Source: Sialis fuliginosa
Taxonomy: Eukaryota > Arthropoda > Insecta > Megaloptera > Sialidae
Length of the DNA stretch: 64,000 nt
Assembly: GCA_961205875.1 (NCBI GenBank)
Contig: OY540820.1
Location: 5,828,001 to 5,892,000 of the forward strand
Reading direction: 5' to 3'
The notes beneath the pieces were generated by a model, which was not told the origin of the DNA, did no database searches, and saw only the letters and a program-made list of their open reading frames with translations. A program made the position numbers and the translations under genes. Below are positions 1 to 11,639 of the stretch, piece after piece. Numbering within the stretch: position 1 is the first letter of the stretch; each line of letters begins with the position of its first letter.

Positions 1-489
1 TTAATTAATGGCAGAATTTTCGCTAAGAACTAGGTTTCTTGTTAGCTAAAGTTAGTTAACTAACTTACAGTTGTGGTTTACACAGTACATAGATAGTATC
101 AAATTTAAATGGCAATTAAAAAATATTAATTTATGATTCAGTTGAGTAGAAATCTGCGGTCTAAAACCAGTGGTGATCGGTATACACCATAAAGATAATA
201 GCAGGTGTAAATCAGGCCAATAATCTTTTTTTTTGTTTTCTTACACCTGAGGGTTGAAAGTATTCGTAAATGTAAATAAAATAACCGCATATCTTCTTCT
301 ATATGATCAATTTGTTTATTCATCCCACCCCCCTTTAAATTTTTAGGAAAACCGATGTTGATCCGATTTATTAAAAAAATCATTTATGTATTATTTTTAG
401 CAAGCATAAAAAATTAAAATTTTGAACATAATGTAATAATATGAAGTAAGTATTAGAAATCGATTCGGGCTGTCAGAATTCTTACTATG
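1..489. other. AT-rich non-coding, nothing recognised
   Basis: No convincing coding frame, RNA gene or repeat structure was seen. The only longer open frame here (about 81 codons, minus strand) shows no family resemblance. Confidence 0.5.
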
Positions 490-1043
490 AGTACGTTTAC
501 ACAGCGCTTTTATTCCGGTTTAACTATAACCGATGTAATAAAATCGTTTCAAGTGCGGTGGTGTTTACACATACGAGAATAAGTGACGTCAGCTGGAATT
601 ATAATTCCGATTTGAAATACGTTATAAGTTCGATGGTGTACCAACCAGAAATCTCAAAAATATTTCGTCTCTTTTATGTCCCATGAATCACGTTTCTTTT
701 GTTTTCCATTTCTTCGTCTCAGGCGTTTTAACCATATTTTAACTGACGACGATTTTTCAAATGTTAATGCGAAGTGCATTACGATGAAATCCCCACACTC
801 CGTAGATACTTATATTTTTTGAAGTTGGCTAAATAGGTATAACTATGTCCATGCAGTTTACACGCATTTTTATTCCTGCTCTATTCCGGTTTACTTATGC
901 TATTCCCGTAGACCAAGAGGAATAGCATAACTAAACCCGATTAGTTATGTCGGGTATAAAGTGCCGTTTACACGGACTTTTACACCCGGTTTTATTACAT
1001 CGGTTATAGTTAAACCGGAATAAAAGCGCTGTGTAAACGTACT
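490..1043. mobile_element. 554-bp MITE-like element with about 54-bp terminal inverted repeats
   Basis: The left end begins AGTACGTTTACACAGCGC and the right end is its reverse complement. The two ends stay nearly identical for about 54 bp, apart from one difference just outside. Further inside, a nested pair of inverted segments carries 'GTTTACAC' motifs near 840-960. There is no coding capacity. No clean target-site duplication was found, so the superfamily is unassigned. Confidence 0.7.
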
Positions 1044-2361
1044 CTGAGTATTTCTAGTCTACCCCTCTCTACTCCGTGGAGAAAATGATTAATTAGTTAG
1101 TCACTGTCGTTTTATTTAGGGCAAATATGGGTTATCAAAGATAAAAATTCAAGTTGTGAAATTTTGCTTGTAATTTTTACAAATGACAATGTAGGTACTA
1201 TTGGTACATCATTATACAAAGGTCATTGTTTATTTAATCGTTATTGAACTGTGTTTATTTTTAATTAATTAACATTCAAAAGACATTTTTGACCATTGAC
1301 ATTTTGTTTGGTGATATTTGGTTCTATTGATGTTAAATTTAATTTTACTTTCCTGTATTTACTTTGAGCTTACATTATTACTTATTTGCGAAGCTCTTAA
1401 AGTCAAAATTACTTAACACTTTTTTATTTATGAATATGTCATGGAATTAAATTGTATTTGATTATGTAAACATTTTTTGTTGTTGAGAATATTAGAAATT
1501 TTGGAAACCAACAACTTAAGTAAAAAAGTGCTAAGAACAAAAAATGTTTCTTTGATCTAATAAACTATTTTGAGCAAATTAAAAACGAAAAAAACATTTT
1601 TTTTTCAAAAATCTCTAAAATTATTTTGTTAAATGTCATACAAAAAATTATCAAATACAAAATTTGCTTGTTTTTTGTTATAAAAAAAGAAAGAAAAAAA
1701 GTTCAAGAAACTTCCGACAAATCAAAAACTAATAACGCCATCAAAACGAATTTTTTTTTAAATGCTTTTTTTTCAAAATATTGCAGTGTGAAAATTAAAA
1801 TCAGGAAATTGTATGTAGTTCCTACGAGCCTATTTTGAAGGTGGTATGTTTTGATTCCAATGAATTATCTAAAATCTCATGAATTCATTACTACATTTTT
1901 TTCACTATCTTGAACTAGTTTTGAATAAAATAAAATAAGATAATTATTTAGATAAAACTTTTCACACCATTAAAAATTAAAATTATTAATATTTGTAAAA
2001 ACTAAAATTACCTAACCTTGTATTTGTATAGCTCACAATAACAAATTATTATTATACTGTACTTTTTAATTCTGCACGCTTATATAATACATGTGCAAAA
2101 ATTTAGTTTAAAAAAATTTTACCATGACATTGATAAAAATTATGTTTAATCTTGAAGTTGAATATATCAGTAATTAATACGAATATTTATATTTATTGTA
2201 GGTATTTATCTAGTTTTACCCCCCCCCCCCCCCATTTTCATTTAATTCTAACAGTCTTTTACCGAAACCAAAATATCGATCTAACAATAAAATTTATACA
2301 AAACATCTTTTGTCAAAATTTCATATGATTTCATCGCGTCCAAATTTAAAGCATTTTCATC
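1044..2361. other. AT-rich non-coding with a C15 run
   Basis: No gene is supported. A 15-base C homopolymer lies at 2219-2233. The 70-codon frame around 1626-1838 is low-complexity lysine/asparagine/phenylalanine and looks spurious. Confidence 0.5.
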
Positions 2362-2751
2362 CAGGGCTTCGAACCGGAATTGAACCGAAAGCCGGAAAAA
2401 CCGTTATTTTTTGCCGGAACGAAAACCGGAACAGAACCGAAATAAAAATATCGGTTTTTACGGTTCACTACATGTTAAAATACGCGCATTAACATGATCT
2501 TATTTCCCACTTCAATTGTCGTTCGGATTATCATACAAGTACCATAAAATATTCTAAATTATGGTGGACAATTTTTTTTTAATACAAATAATTTTTTTTT
2601 AAATTAATCACTCGGAGCTGAACCGAAAACTGAAAAAACCGGAAAAACTGTTATTTTTTTCGGAACGAAAACCGGAACCGAACCGAAATATATTTTTTTA
2701 CTCGAACCGGAACGAAAACCGAAACGAAAAAAATAACGGTTCGAAGCCCAG
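2362..2751. mobile_element. hAT-like MITE with CCGAACCG-type subterminal repeats
   Basis: The ends are inverted copies of CAGGGCTTCGAACCG. The interior is dominated by repeated 'accgaaccg/aaccggaac' words near both ends, typical of hAT subterminal transposase-binding arrays. The flanks share 'tttcatc', but the right copy sits three bases beyond the predicted end, so the target duplication is only approximate. Non-coding. Confidence 0.65.
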
Positions 2752-2862
2752 CAGTTTCATCTCAATCTCGATGTCGTTTTGAAATCGAAATAAGTCGGCT
2801 CGGCGTGTAACCCTAATAAGGAATATGAGGTGGAATTTAATTTAAACATCTGTACAAACTAT

Positions 2863-3241
2863 TAGAGATGTATCGGAATTCCGGCCGGAATTCACTTCTA
2901 ACATCACTACTATTACATTTTAAATATAAATACATATATAGATTATTATCTTAAATTAATATAACATTATTTTATATGGTATTTCTTTAAGAAAATACAT
3001 TCAATTATAAAAATTGTGTTTTCGACATATTCTGTAATTTTTACAGCTTCGTAAAACTATTTGTATAGCTACAATTTCGTTAAATTATTTGTATAGTATA
3101 CGTTCTTTTCGATCGAATGTAATTACATTTATAGTGTCAATAATAATATAATATAAAAATAATAATAATATAATAGTAGTGACGTTAAAATATTCACTTT
3201 AAATCTACATCGTGAGTTCCGGTACACCTCTACGGCCTCTA
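2863..3241. mobile_element. 379-bp hAT-like MITE, TAGAGATG/TAGAGGCC ends
   Basis: The left end begins TAGAGATGTATCGG and the right side carries the inverse of TAGAGGTGTACCGG, followed by a final CTCTA. The flanks are caaactat and ccaactat, a 7-of-8 match consistent with the 8-bp duplication of hAT elements. There is no open frame; this looks non-autonomous. Confidence 0.6.
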
Positions 3242-3647
3242 CCAACTATTAATAATTAAGTATACTTATATTTTTCCTCACAACAATTTCTACGCACGCC
3301 ACTGTCTCGGCGACAGCTACATGCTGTATAGTTTTGAATCACATGTGTTGAAATGTGATTCATATATACAGAGTTTCAAGGTTTATTTTAATATTTTATA
3401 TGGTTAAAAGCGAAATATTCAAACCTAAAATGTTAATTTTGATCTTAATTGTCGTGTTTTTTATATATCCAGTTTAAAGCAACCAGTTTTTATTAAAATG
3501 ACATAGTATCATTTGGTTCTTTCAAATATTATATTAAATTGACTAGAATCAACAAACATCCGTTTCCGGTTCTCAGATTTATCTCAATTTCACTATTTTA
3601 TATTAATTAAATATCTTTTTTGTTATTATTATATTATATTATAGTAT

Positions 3648-4356
3648 ACTAGCTGCTACCCGCGGCTTCGCTCGCGTGGATTTCGAAATTCCCATCCCCA
3701 TGATATTTTTTCCGCAGGATCGAATAAAACTAATTACAACCCTTCATATGTGACAGGGGGTGAAATATTTATTACTAAAAAAATTCCCCATATACATTTT
3801 TCAACCCTTTGCAATCCCGTAAGGGTTCAATTTTCGGGATACGAAGTAGCCTATGCTTTTCTTCGGAATGCAAGCTATCTGCCAAATTTCATCATGATAG
3901 ATAAAACGGGTAACAAATAGACAGACTGAGAGATACACTTTCGCATTTATAATATAAGTCTCGACTCCTATGTAAGATAAGGGGTTGTTTTGTCCCCCTA
4001 ATAACCCCTCTTCCGTAGTATTTTTCCCACCAGATCGAATGTAACTAATTACAACCCTTCATATGTGACAGGAGGTGAAATATTAAATTTTTCTTATTTT
4101 TAGTTTTAATAAAACCACTTACAACCCTTCACATGTAAAATATTAATTAATAAAAAAAAATTAAAACATTTCCACCCCCTTGCAATTCGTTAGGGGTTGC
4201 ATTTTCGAGATATAAAGTAGTCTATGTCCGTCATCGGGATGCAAGCTATCTCACTGCCAAATTTCATTAAGATCGGTTCAGCGGTTTAGCCGTGAAAAGG
4301 TAACAACCAGACAGAGAGATAGACAGACACACTTTCGCATTTATAATATTAGTATG
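3648..4356 (+). repeat. Retroposon-derived repeat, two partial copies in tandem
   Basis: It starts with 'tagctgctacccgcggc', the head of a common insect retroposon. A diverged body of about 300 bp appears twice ('acaacccttcatatgtgac' at about 3735 and again at about 4050). Both copies end in 'cagac/gagat..actttcgcatttataat' tails. Reverse-oriented fragments of the same family occur near 5640-6005 and 52520-52650, possibly also 37130-37260. Confidence 0.6.
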
Positions 4357-4818
4357 GATTACCAGTAATATAAAAATAAGTTGGTGCTTTTTAAAGGAAA
4401 GTTCGGTATCAAATAAAAGCTGATAATTCGAGGAATTTAAATACGTAAATATTTTGTTATTTTAAAAATCTTCGTTTTGCAAATTTTCAAATAAATCGTA
4501 AAAATATTTTTGTGTGAAAATAAAAAAATAAATTGAATATGTATGATGCCGAGATTAAAAGAAAACTATCAAAATTAACCGTACTTTTTTTTCAAAAATA
4601 ATTCAAAATTGTAATAAAAATATACGATACATTTTAATTTGAAACCATGTTTTCGAATAGACGATTGAAGCCATTAATCGAATAAATTGAAAAACGTACG
4701 ATACGGGACAATAGTGCGCGAGGTTCAACTTGCACTTGACAATTTTTTGGGTTGATTCAAGTTAAAGCGATTACAGACAGACGGACATATTGAAAATTTA
4801 GGGATACATTCTTTAATT

Positions 4819-4924
4819 AATACAAGTATTGAGGCTTGATATAGATCTTGGCTTCTGGGTGCAAGCCGCGTCGATTTAGTCGTGTTATCGGCTAACGTTT
4901 CGTCACACATTGCAGTGGACATCT
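4819..4924. repeat. Hairpin-type repeat, copy of the 11,477-11,614 insertion
   Basis: About 85 bases from 'gatcttggcttctgggtg' to 'cagtggacatctt' match the element at 11,477 in the same orientation with few differences. The preceding 25 bases ('aatacaagtattg..cttgata') match the distal end of that element in inverse orientation. Read on the minus strand it carries a GACGAAACG box. Coding frames across it are spurious. Confidence 0.6.
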
Positions 4925-7900
4925 TCATTAATTTTCTTAAACTGCATAAAACTAAAGCAATGAGTTAAAATAAACCACAAATTGCATAAGAAATTCAAGA
5001 AAATAGAGTGCCTAAAGCAAAAAAATGGTTTGAAAAGGAAGAAATTGATAGAAATAATAACATACTTACCGTTGTTTTTAAAATTTAGATATTTAATTTT
5101 ATTGAAAAGTAGGATAGAGCCATTTTAAATATCTATTGAAAATTAATTGTATCGTTGTTTTATCAATGAACTAAATTACGTATTGTCATAATTTAATAAA
5201 TTATTAATATAATTATATCACTAATTAGTGACTAAACTGTGTTAGTATATTAGTTCATTATAACAATAGATGTTTTTAATTAAGAATATAGTAAACATAA
5301 TTTAGCATAATAATAAGTATATTCATTTTGTTTTAAAAATAAAATGAATAAAATCGATGATGATTTCATAATTCCAATAAATAATAAACAAAATATAAGG
5401 TTTCTGTGATATGTGATGATTTAAAAAATGATTCGTTCAGAAGTATCATATATATACGCCTAAGATTACAAAACAAATATTTTTTGCAAATAAAAATATT
5501 TAATTTCAATTAATAACTGAAATATGAAGCATTTTATTATTTCAAAAAATAAAAATTTCAGTTACTGAAATTCTGGGTATTAACCGTGTCTTTATCGATT
5601 ACAATATTTTAACGCACACTTTCAAAACATTTTAGCTTATATAGCCCATTATATAAAAAAATAACGAATTTTAACTCTTCATCCCTCAACCTTTAAATAC
5701 CATTAGCATATAAATACTAAGCTAATTTTCATAGGATTTATATTTTTTTATGTAGCCGATCTTCAATATATATTTCGTCCCTTGTCACTGATGAAGGGTT
5801 ATAATTGGTCTCATTCGTTCCTACGGGAGTGTAGGAGTTTTTAGAGTAAAAATCTACCCCCTATTTCACATATGAGGCGAGATATTTACGATTTTTCAAA
5901 ATGAAAAAATAACAAAAAAACGTCAATAGATAGCTTATATAGTCCCTTCTATAATAAAGTGAGTTTTAACCCTCAATCCCTCAACCCTTAAACACGATAG
6001 CATTAAAAATTGATAATAAACGTTGTAAGTTGCGGCACAGTTTTCATAAATTCTAAATGCATTTTATTTTTCTATACAACAATGTAGTAAACAATTCTAT
6101 TTGTTTTATCAGTATGGAATTAAATCTTAAATGCAAATATATTATTATTTTATTGTTTAAATTTACCGGCTTGTCGTCAAGCAGAGCCATCTGTTATCAT
6201 TCTGACTAACAATCTGTTGATTGCAGTGCCATCTTGGGTCACCTTTACCAGAGAATACTTAATAATAAAATTGCGTCAGTGCATTGTTAATAAATTAATT
6301 TTGAAACAAATAATATTTTATTTATTTATTTATTTTTTTGATAATGAACTGATAATTGAGTGCAAGTAATATTATCTGATTTGAATAGAGATAATTATTA
6401 ATTAATTTTGTATCAATTTTCCTGTAGAAAAAAAAACCAATTAAGTTAATCGCAATTGCCAAGCCCCTTAGAGCTTAAAAAAAGATGAAATTACATTTAT
6501 TTTAAGCTAGAATTTCGCCGTGGATTCACCCGCGTGTATAGTTTATTTATTTACATCAACTACTTTTGATTTTAATTTTAATAATTTTAATCAATAAAAT
6601 TAATTAATTTCTTTAAGGGGGAACACCTCTGTGGTGATTGGAAAAATTAGTTATTAATTTTAGGATTGAGGGAAGGATATGTTATTAATAGTGGTTAGGG
6701 TGGCTGGACTGGCAAAAAGTCAGGGACCCCGCGACAGGTATTTAGTATAATTTTTTGGGTCACCTTATTCCCTGGGTTGCTAATAGTTTCAGCGTTTTTT
6801 TGCCGCTCGTGCGCGCACCAAAAATGTTCACAAACAGCGTCAAAAAATCTGAAAAAAAATTTGGTAACGAGGTTTTGGTTGGACAACCAACGACAAATAC
6901 TAAAGTCAACAATAAATTTTTAAATTTTGGAATAATAGGGAGGGGCGTCATAGAATTTTTTATTTTTATATCTAGGCAAGTGGGGTGTCGAAATGTAGAT
7001 CTCAATTAGTAGAACTTGACACTTTTTTATTTTTTTTTCTAACTCAAAAATGCACCTGTAAGTGGCTTCAAACATACTTTAGAACCCTTATGGCATACAC
7101 TCATGTATGTCTTGCCCGAATTATTTAATATTTTGACTTAAATCAATTATCATATAGCCTAAAATAGGATCTTAGGTTTTCTATTAGTTGAATAGTTTTT
7201 ATGAAGTCGGAGTAAATTAACAAACTGATCGACAGATAAACAACAAATTCTAAAAACTATCAAAATTAATTTTGTTTTAAGTTTATGTAAAAAACGAATT
7301 TAAATATTGAGGATTTACTAATTATTAATTAAGAACGACCTATTTATTATTTATATTAGCTCATTCTGCGATAGTAACATCATTAATGGCACTTCCTAAT
7401 GGATTATTTAGAAATGATTCAACTTATTTAATATAATTTTAATTAATTTAAAATATGGTTCAACTAAACAAACCAATTAAATTATCAAAGCCATTTAGAA
7501 TTTCTATATAAAATTGATATAATTTCTGCGAAAATTATAATTACTTTATTTTGTTGCAAAATAAATTGAATCGGCAATGAAAAGAGACATAGTTGGTATA
7601 ACGCCCTCTCTGTTCTTTGATTCTGTTTAATTGATTTGTTTGTGAGATTGCTCTAGTTTTAACTCGGCCTCAACGTCTGCTTCAAACTGGCACTAATCAA
7701 CGTATATTTTGTACCATTATATAATATCATGTATTAAATCGTTTACTACATACTTACATTCATTAACAATGTTAGGCAGACATCATGTTGTATCTAATTA
7801 TTTAATACATGTTATGAGTAATCAAATTTAATTTTGAAATTTGTATGTAACCAGATAGTTCTGGGGTGATTCGAATGTTCTTTGTTGTGAAATATTTAAT

Positions 7901-8214
7901 TGAGCTGCATAGACTAACTAACTACTAATTCTAAGTCACATCAAAATCGGTTCAGTAGTTTTCGAGTCAAGATTTTTTAATAATTGGGTTGACCATAGAA
8001 TGCATATCCTTTAAACTAAATTATTAACCCATTTGCACACGCGTCTGACACATATATGACGTCAGAAACATGCTACACGCGTCGAAATACTCACATTGGT
8101 TCGTTTCAGTTTGTTTACTGATTTCTGACGTCACGAGCATACCACGTGAATTTGATTGCACGTTATGGCGAGACATTTTTTGAATTTTAATACAAAAATA
8201 TGATTTTCGGCATT
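4925..8214. other. AT-rich non-coding with retroposon fragments
   Basis: No gene is supported. Fragments related to the 3,648 retroposon are recognisable in reverse at about 5640-6005. A 'catcaaaatcggttcagtag' retroposon tail lies near 7,940. The overlapping open frames at 6695-7009 on both strands match no family I know and show no splice or start context. Confidence 0.45.
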
Positions 8215-8316
8215 CTTATGGCCGCTATAAGAGCAAGTTTTCGTTTTTTTTGGATTAATGGGCTTGTTTTTTGTAATTCTCGTGAACTCATGTTACTAAT
8301 AAAACAAGTAACTCTT

Positions 8317-8431
8317 CGCGTGTTTCGACTTCACAAGAAGTCCTCATCAGGAACCTAACAGTTCCAGGCTCCTGATGAGAACTTCTTGTGAAGTCGAAAC
8401 ACGTGTCGAGTGACATTGTTTTATTGTGGTT
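8317..8431. mobile_element. 115-bp foldback insertion flanked by 11-bp direct repeats
   Basis: The insertion is bounded by aagtaactctt at 8306-8316 and again at 8432-8442. The related repeat copy near 39,249-39,259 (reverse) contains this target once and uninterrupted, which proves insertion. The body is almost a perfect inverted repeat of a 40-bp segment and encodes a hammerhead core on each strand. An 11-bp duplication is longer than that of most DNA transposons and is closer to target-primed retrotransposition. Relatives could be Penelope-like or other hammerhead-carrying retroelements; that assignment is inference. Confidence 0.8.
8359..8418 (+). ncRNA. Candidate type I hammerhead ribozyme
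   Basis: All conserved core elements are visible. CTGATGA is at 8372-8378. Stem II is 8379-8395, with ACTTC paired to GAAGT around loop TTGT, closed by G-C with one bulged A. GAAA is at 8396-8399. Stem III is very short (AC/GT around ACGT), followed by the cleavage triplet GTC at 8405-8407. Stem I forms from CTC 8369-8371 with GAG 8408-8410 and, beyond an internal loop, CAGT 8359-8362 with ATTG 8415-8418. Minimal stem III hammerheads of this shape are known from animal retroelements. Predicted cleavage follows C8407. Activity is untested. Confidence 0.72.
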
Positions 8432-9541
8432 AAGTAACTCTTTATTAAATCAATTTAATTACCAAAGCCCGCAAATATAGTGTGTTTTGTAAATTATAAC
8501 CTTTTATTTCGTTTATGTTTTTTCTCCAGTAATGGATAAAGTAAAACCAGTAATGAGCAGGCAGTGATGGACACTTGCTAATGATTACAAAATGATAAGT
8601 ACTACGACACAAAAGATATAAAAGAAAAAATCGTCAAATTTGAAACAATGTAAAGCAGTTGCTATGATAATATAATAATTAATAAATAAATTATACTAAT
8701 AATTAGTTTAAATGTCCACCATTTTGACACCTATTGTTCAATTGTCATCAAATCACGCTGTAAGATAGTTAAATGTATATAGATTAATATTCAGAAATGG
8801 TAGTAATCAAATATCAACACATATTTATTATTCAGTACATTTAATTTAAAAACAGCCATTACTGGGGTCATATCCAAGACTGGTGCCAATATCTTATACC
8901 CTGTGTGTTACTTATACATTCAGATATGGACAGTTAATGTTTTAAGAGAAAATGCGTTTACATAACAAATATAAGAGATAGTTGTGACGTCACACAACTG
9001 TTATTTAGTTGACATTGAATTGATTGGCAAAGCTTAAACATTGCGAATTTCCTTCATGGGGGTCAACTAACTCATGCCACCGTTTTGATTTTGGAGAATT
9101 CGTTGTTGCGGACCCGGTTATTGCGACATATTGGCTATAGCGTCATGAATTAACAATTTGATTGACTAAATTTCTAATAATTGTACATACGTATGTTGGG
9201 ATTGGAAAGGTTTTACTAATATGTGTGTAATATATGAGGCAGCCTTATACTGATAATTTTCATTTTATTACTTTCAGAAGAGTTCTTTCCAATATTTTTT
9301 TTATTACTGTACAAATAGTATTATTTATCATAACTTATTTTCCGGTCACGATTTATTTACTATCTCAATCTTACTGAAAGATCATAGTGTATGTTAAACT
9401 TTCGGAGTGGGAAAGGGTATCTTTATTAACAATTATGCTTTTCTACTCAAAGCCTTGTCTTTATCGTCTTTATTAATATTTCATTGATAATTTCTATTAC
9501 AAAAATTTTCTTTTCGGATAGTCATTACAGCACCATCTGCC

Positions 9542-9922
9542 CAATGGTGTATTTACGTTGAGTGCCGCCCTGGGCAAAAAAAAAATTGCCGCCCCTCTAC
9601 CAAGGGAAAATATAATTTATTTTTGATAGAAGTCAGAATTACTATATGAACTGAAAAGTGATAACTGTTTTATACAAGTAATGTAAAACAAAATATAATA
9701 TAAATTAAAAACTTTTTTTTTTTTTTTGTCACGTCAATTGAATTTTTAGTTTAGAAGATAGGTAAATAAAAACTTGAAGACTTTTTTTTTAGTCGCATTA
9801 CTAATTTTTTGTCTCCCTATTTTTTTTTTAATATTCTATATTAAACTAATATAATCTACCGCCCCTCTCAACTTGCCGCCCTAGGCCATGGCCCCCATGG
9901 CCCCATGGTAAATACGCCACTG
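9542..9922. mobile_element. 381-bp hAT-like MITE, CARTGGYGTATTTAC ends
   Basis: The left end is CAATGGTGTATTTACG and the right end is the inverse of CAGTGGCGTATTTACC. Subterminal 'gccgccc' words face each other, and the interior is AT-rich and non-coding. The flanks share only 'ctgcc', so the target duplication has decayed or the end is off by a few bases. The ends resemble the CAGTGGCGTA family seen elsewhere in the window. Confidence 0.65.
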
Positions 9923-9939
9923 CTGCCCCGAATACAAAA

Positions 9940-10880
9940 TATCTGCCATGGGAACCACGGGACTTTCTTATACGTAATCCTAACAGTGAATAGTGTACGT
10001 GATTCTTATTTTATTAAGACATTTTTGACAAACTAATAAAATAGAATAAAATGATAATATTATTCTCTATATTATATATTAAATTAATTTTTCTGAACGT
10101 AATAAATGGAAACGGATGTTTACTCTTGTCAATTTTTGAAATAGGAAAAAATGTTTTAGATAAAAAATGTCGAGTATGTTACTATCTATAATTTATTCCC
10201 CATACATTTTTTTCCAACATTTATATTTTAGCCAGAATGAATTTTTTTATGTAATTATTTAGACTCACCCACATTGTTCACTCTCATTGTCAGTATTACG
10301 TATAAGAAAGTCCCATGGTACCTATGGCAAACACGCACACTGTTCAATCTTTGTAATACATATAAGAAAGTCCCATGACACTCATGGCAGATATTTCTTC
10401 TCTGTTATGAACCATTTGAATTATAATAAAAAAAAAAAAATTCAAAAAATTTTTTTTTCTTTTTTTTTATATTATGAATACATAATTTATAAATATTGAT
10501 ATTACCTACAATTTTTAACTTGACTATTGTTCTCTATCTCGCACTGTTTCAGAGTAATTCGAAAAATTCAAAAATCGACGTAGGTAAACATCCGTATCCG
10601 GTTGAAAGATCGTTTTCAAAAATAGGACGTTTTCTTCCTAGGAAAAATTAATCATAAATATAAAATTTCATCCTTCTACGATTTGTCGTATTTGACTTAC
10701 AGCGCTTACAGACAGACAGACAGAGGGACACACAGACATCATAGCGAAAATAATCAGAATGGATTAAGGGAAGGTATAAATGGATAATTCCATCAAAATC
10801 TGGATTTCGAAAGAAATCGGCTTCACTATATTTATCTACTTATACTATATGTTTATTTCATATAAGTAATAAGAAAGTAA
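9940..10880 (+). repeat. Dispersed repeat R2, near-full copy
   Basis: An approximately 0.95-kb non-coding repeat, present nearly whole in inverse orientation at 27,200-28,195 and as 3' fragments at 18,690-18,905 and 24,650-24,880. It contains three internal copies of 'acgtataagaaagtccc' (one inverted), a region ending 'ggttgaaagatcgttttc', and a (CAGA)n tract. Retroposon-like, but with no coding frame. The 70-codon frame inside it is spurious. Confidence 0.7.
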
Positions 10881-11476
10881 AAAATGTTTCAGACAAAAGT
10901 TACGTACCTATTCCGAATCTGCAATAAAAACAGGGGGTGGGGATGGAGGGTCGAGTTTGTTGTTGTTGAATAGCTTTTTTTTTGTTTTTAGATGCATTAT
11001 AAATTATAATACCATTCGTAATATAACATTTTTGACACCCTGTATATATGTATTATAAATAAATAGACTGTAATATATTTTTATTTGTATTGGTGTATAT
11101 TTTACATCAAAAAAATTTATCCACGAGCGTCCTAACGTTTCTTTCGTGCTATTTTATTAAATTATGGTGACACATTTGTACAAATATCAAGGATTTTTTA
11201 TTTGTTGGAAATCGCTGATTTTATTGAACTTGGACTAAATAAATATCGTGGTAATGACTTTTTTTTAACAATTTAAAAATGACATTCATTGTTTTTTAAC
11301 GTGGGTATTATCTGCATATAAAAATCTACTATTGCTTCGCGCAATGAGACGAGATACTTGAAACTACCTCGTGTGAAATCGAAAATATTGTTTTCTGACA
11401 TTTATTTACAAAATGACCATTATTTTTATTTATAAAAAAAGATGTTTAAAAATATATATAATAAAATCCCTGTATT

Positions 11477-11614
11477 GGATCTTGGTTTCTGGGTGTAAGC
11501 CGCGTCGATTTGGTCGTGTTATCGGCCAACGTTTCGTCACACATTGCAGTGGACATCTTACACCCAGAAGCCAAGATCCATATCAAGATCACCGCAGAAC
11601 CGTCAATACTTGTA
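11477..11614. mobile_element. Hairpin insertion with 12-13-bp direct repeats
   Basis: aatccctgtatt occurs immediately before the insertion (11465-11476) and immediately after it (11615-11626). Inside, GGATCTTGGTTTCTGGGTGT at the start is the near-exact inverse of the segment ending at 11,579, giving a foldback of about 103 bp, followed by about 34 further bases. Its size, hairpin and long target duplication parallel the element at 8,317, suggesting the same mobilisation type. A second copy is at 4,819-4,924. Confidence 0.7.
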
Positions 11615-11639
11615 AATCCCTGTATTATCAAGAAAATTA

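Larger units (their letters stand above)
8215..8895 (+). repeat. Dispersed repeat R1, longest copy, interrupted by an insertion
   Basis: This family recurs in the window at 29,140-29,495 (+), 38,945-39,350 (reverse) and, as a 3' end only, at 22,797-22,856. Shared landmarks are 'ggccgctataagagcaag', 'cagtgatggacacttgcta', 'aagtactacgacaca' and a terminal 'ccattactgg..gactggtg'. CCAGTAATGG near 8,528 and CCATTACTGG near 8,859 are inverted copies, so part of it may be a short inverted-repeat element. Non-coding. The insertion at 8,317-8,431 is absent from the reverse copy. Confidence 0.75.

Noticed and set aside
6695..7009. Overlapping frames on both strands around 6.7-7.0 kb
   Set aside because: They mirror each other over the same less AT-rich patch, have no recognisable domain and no splice or start context.
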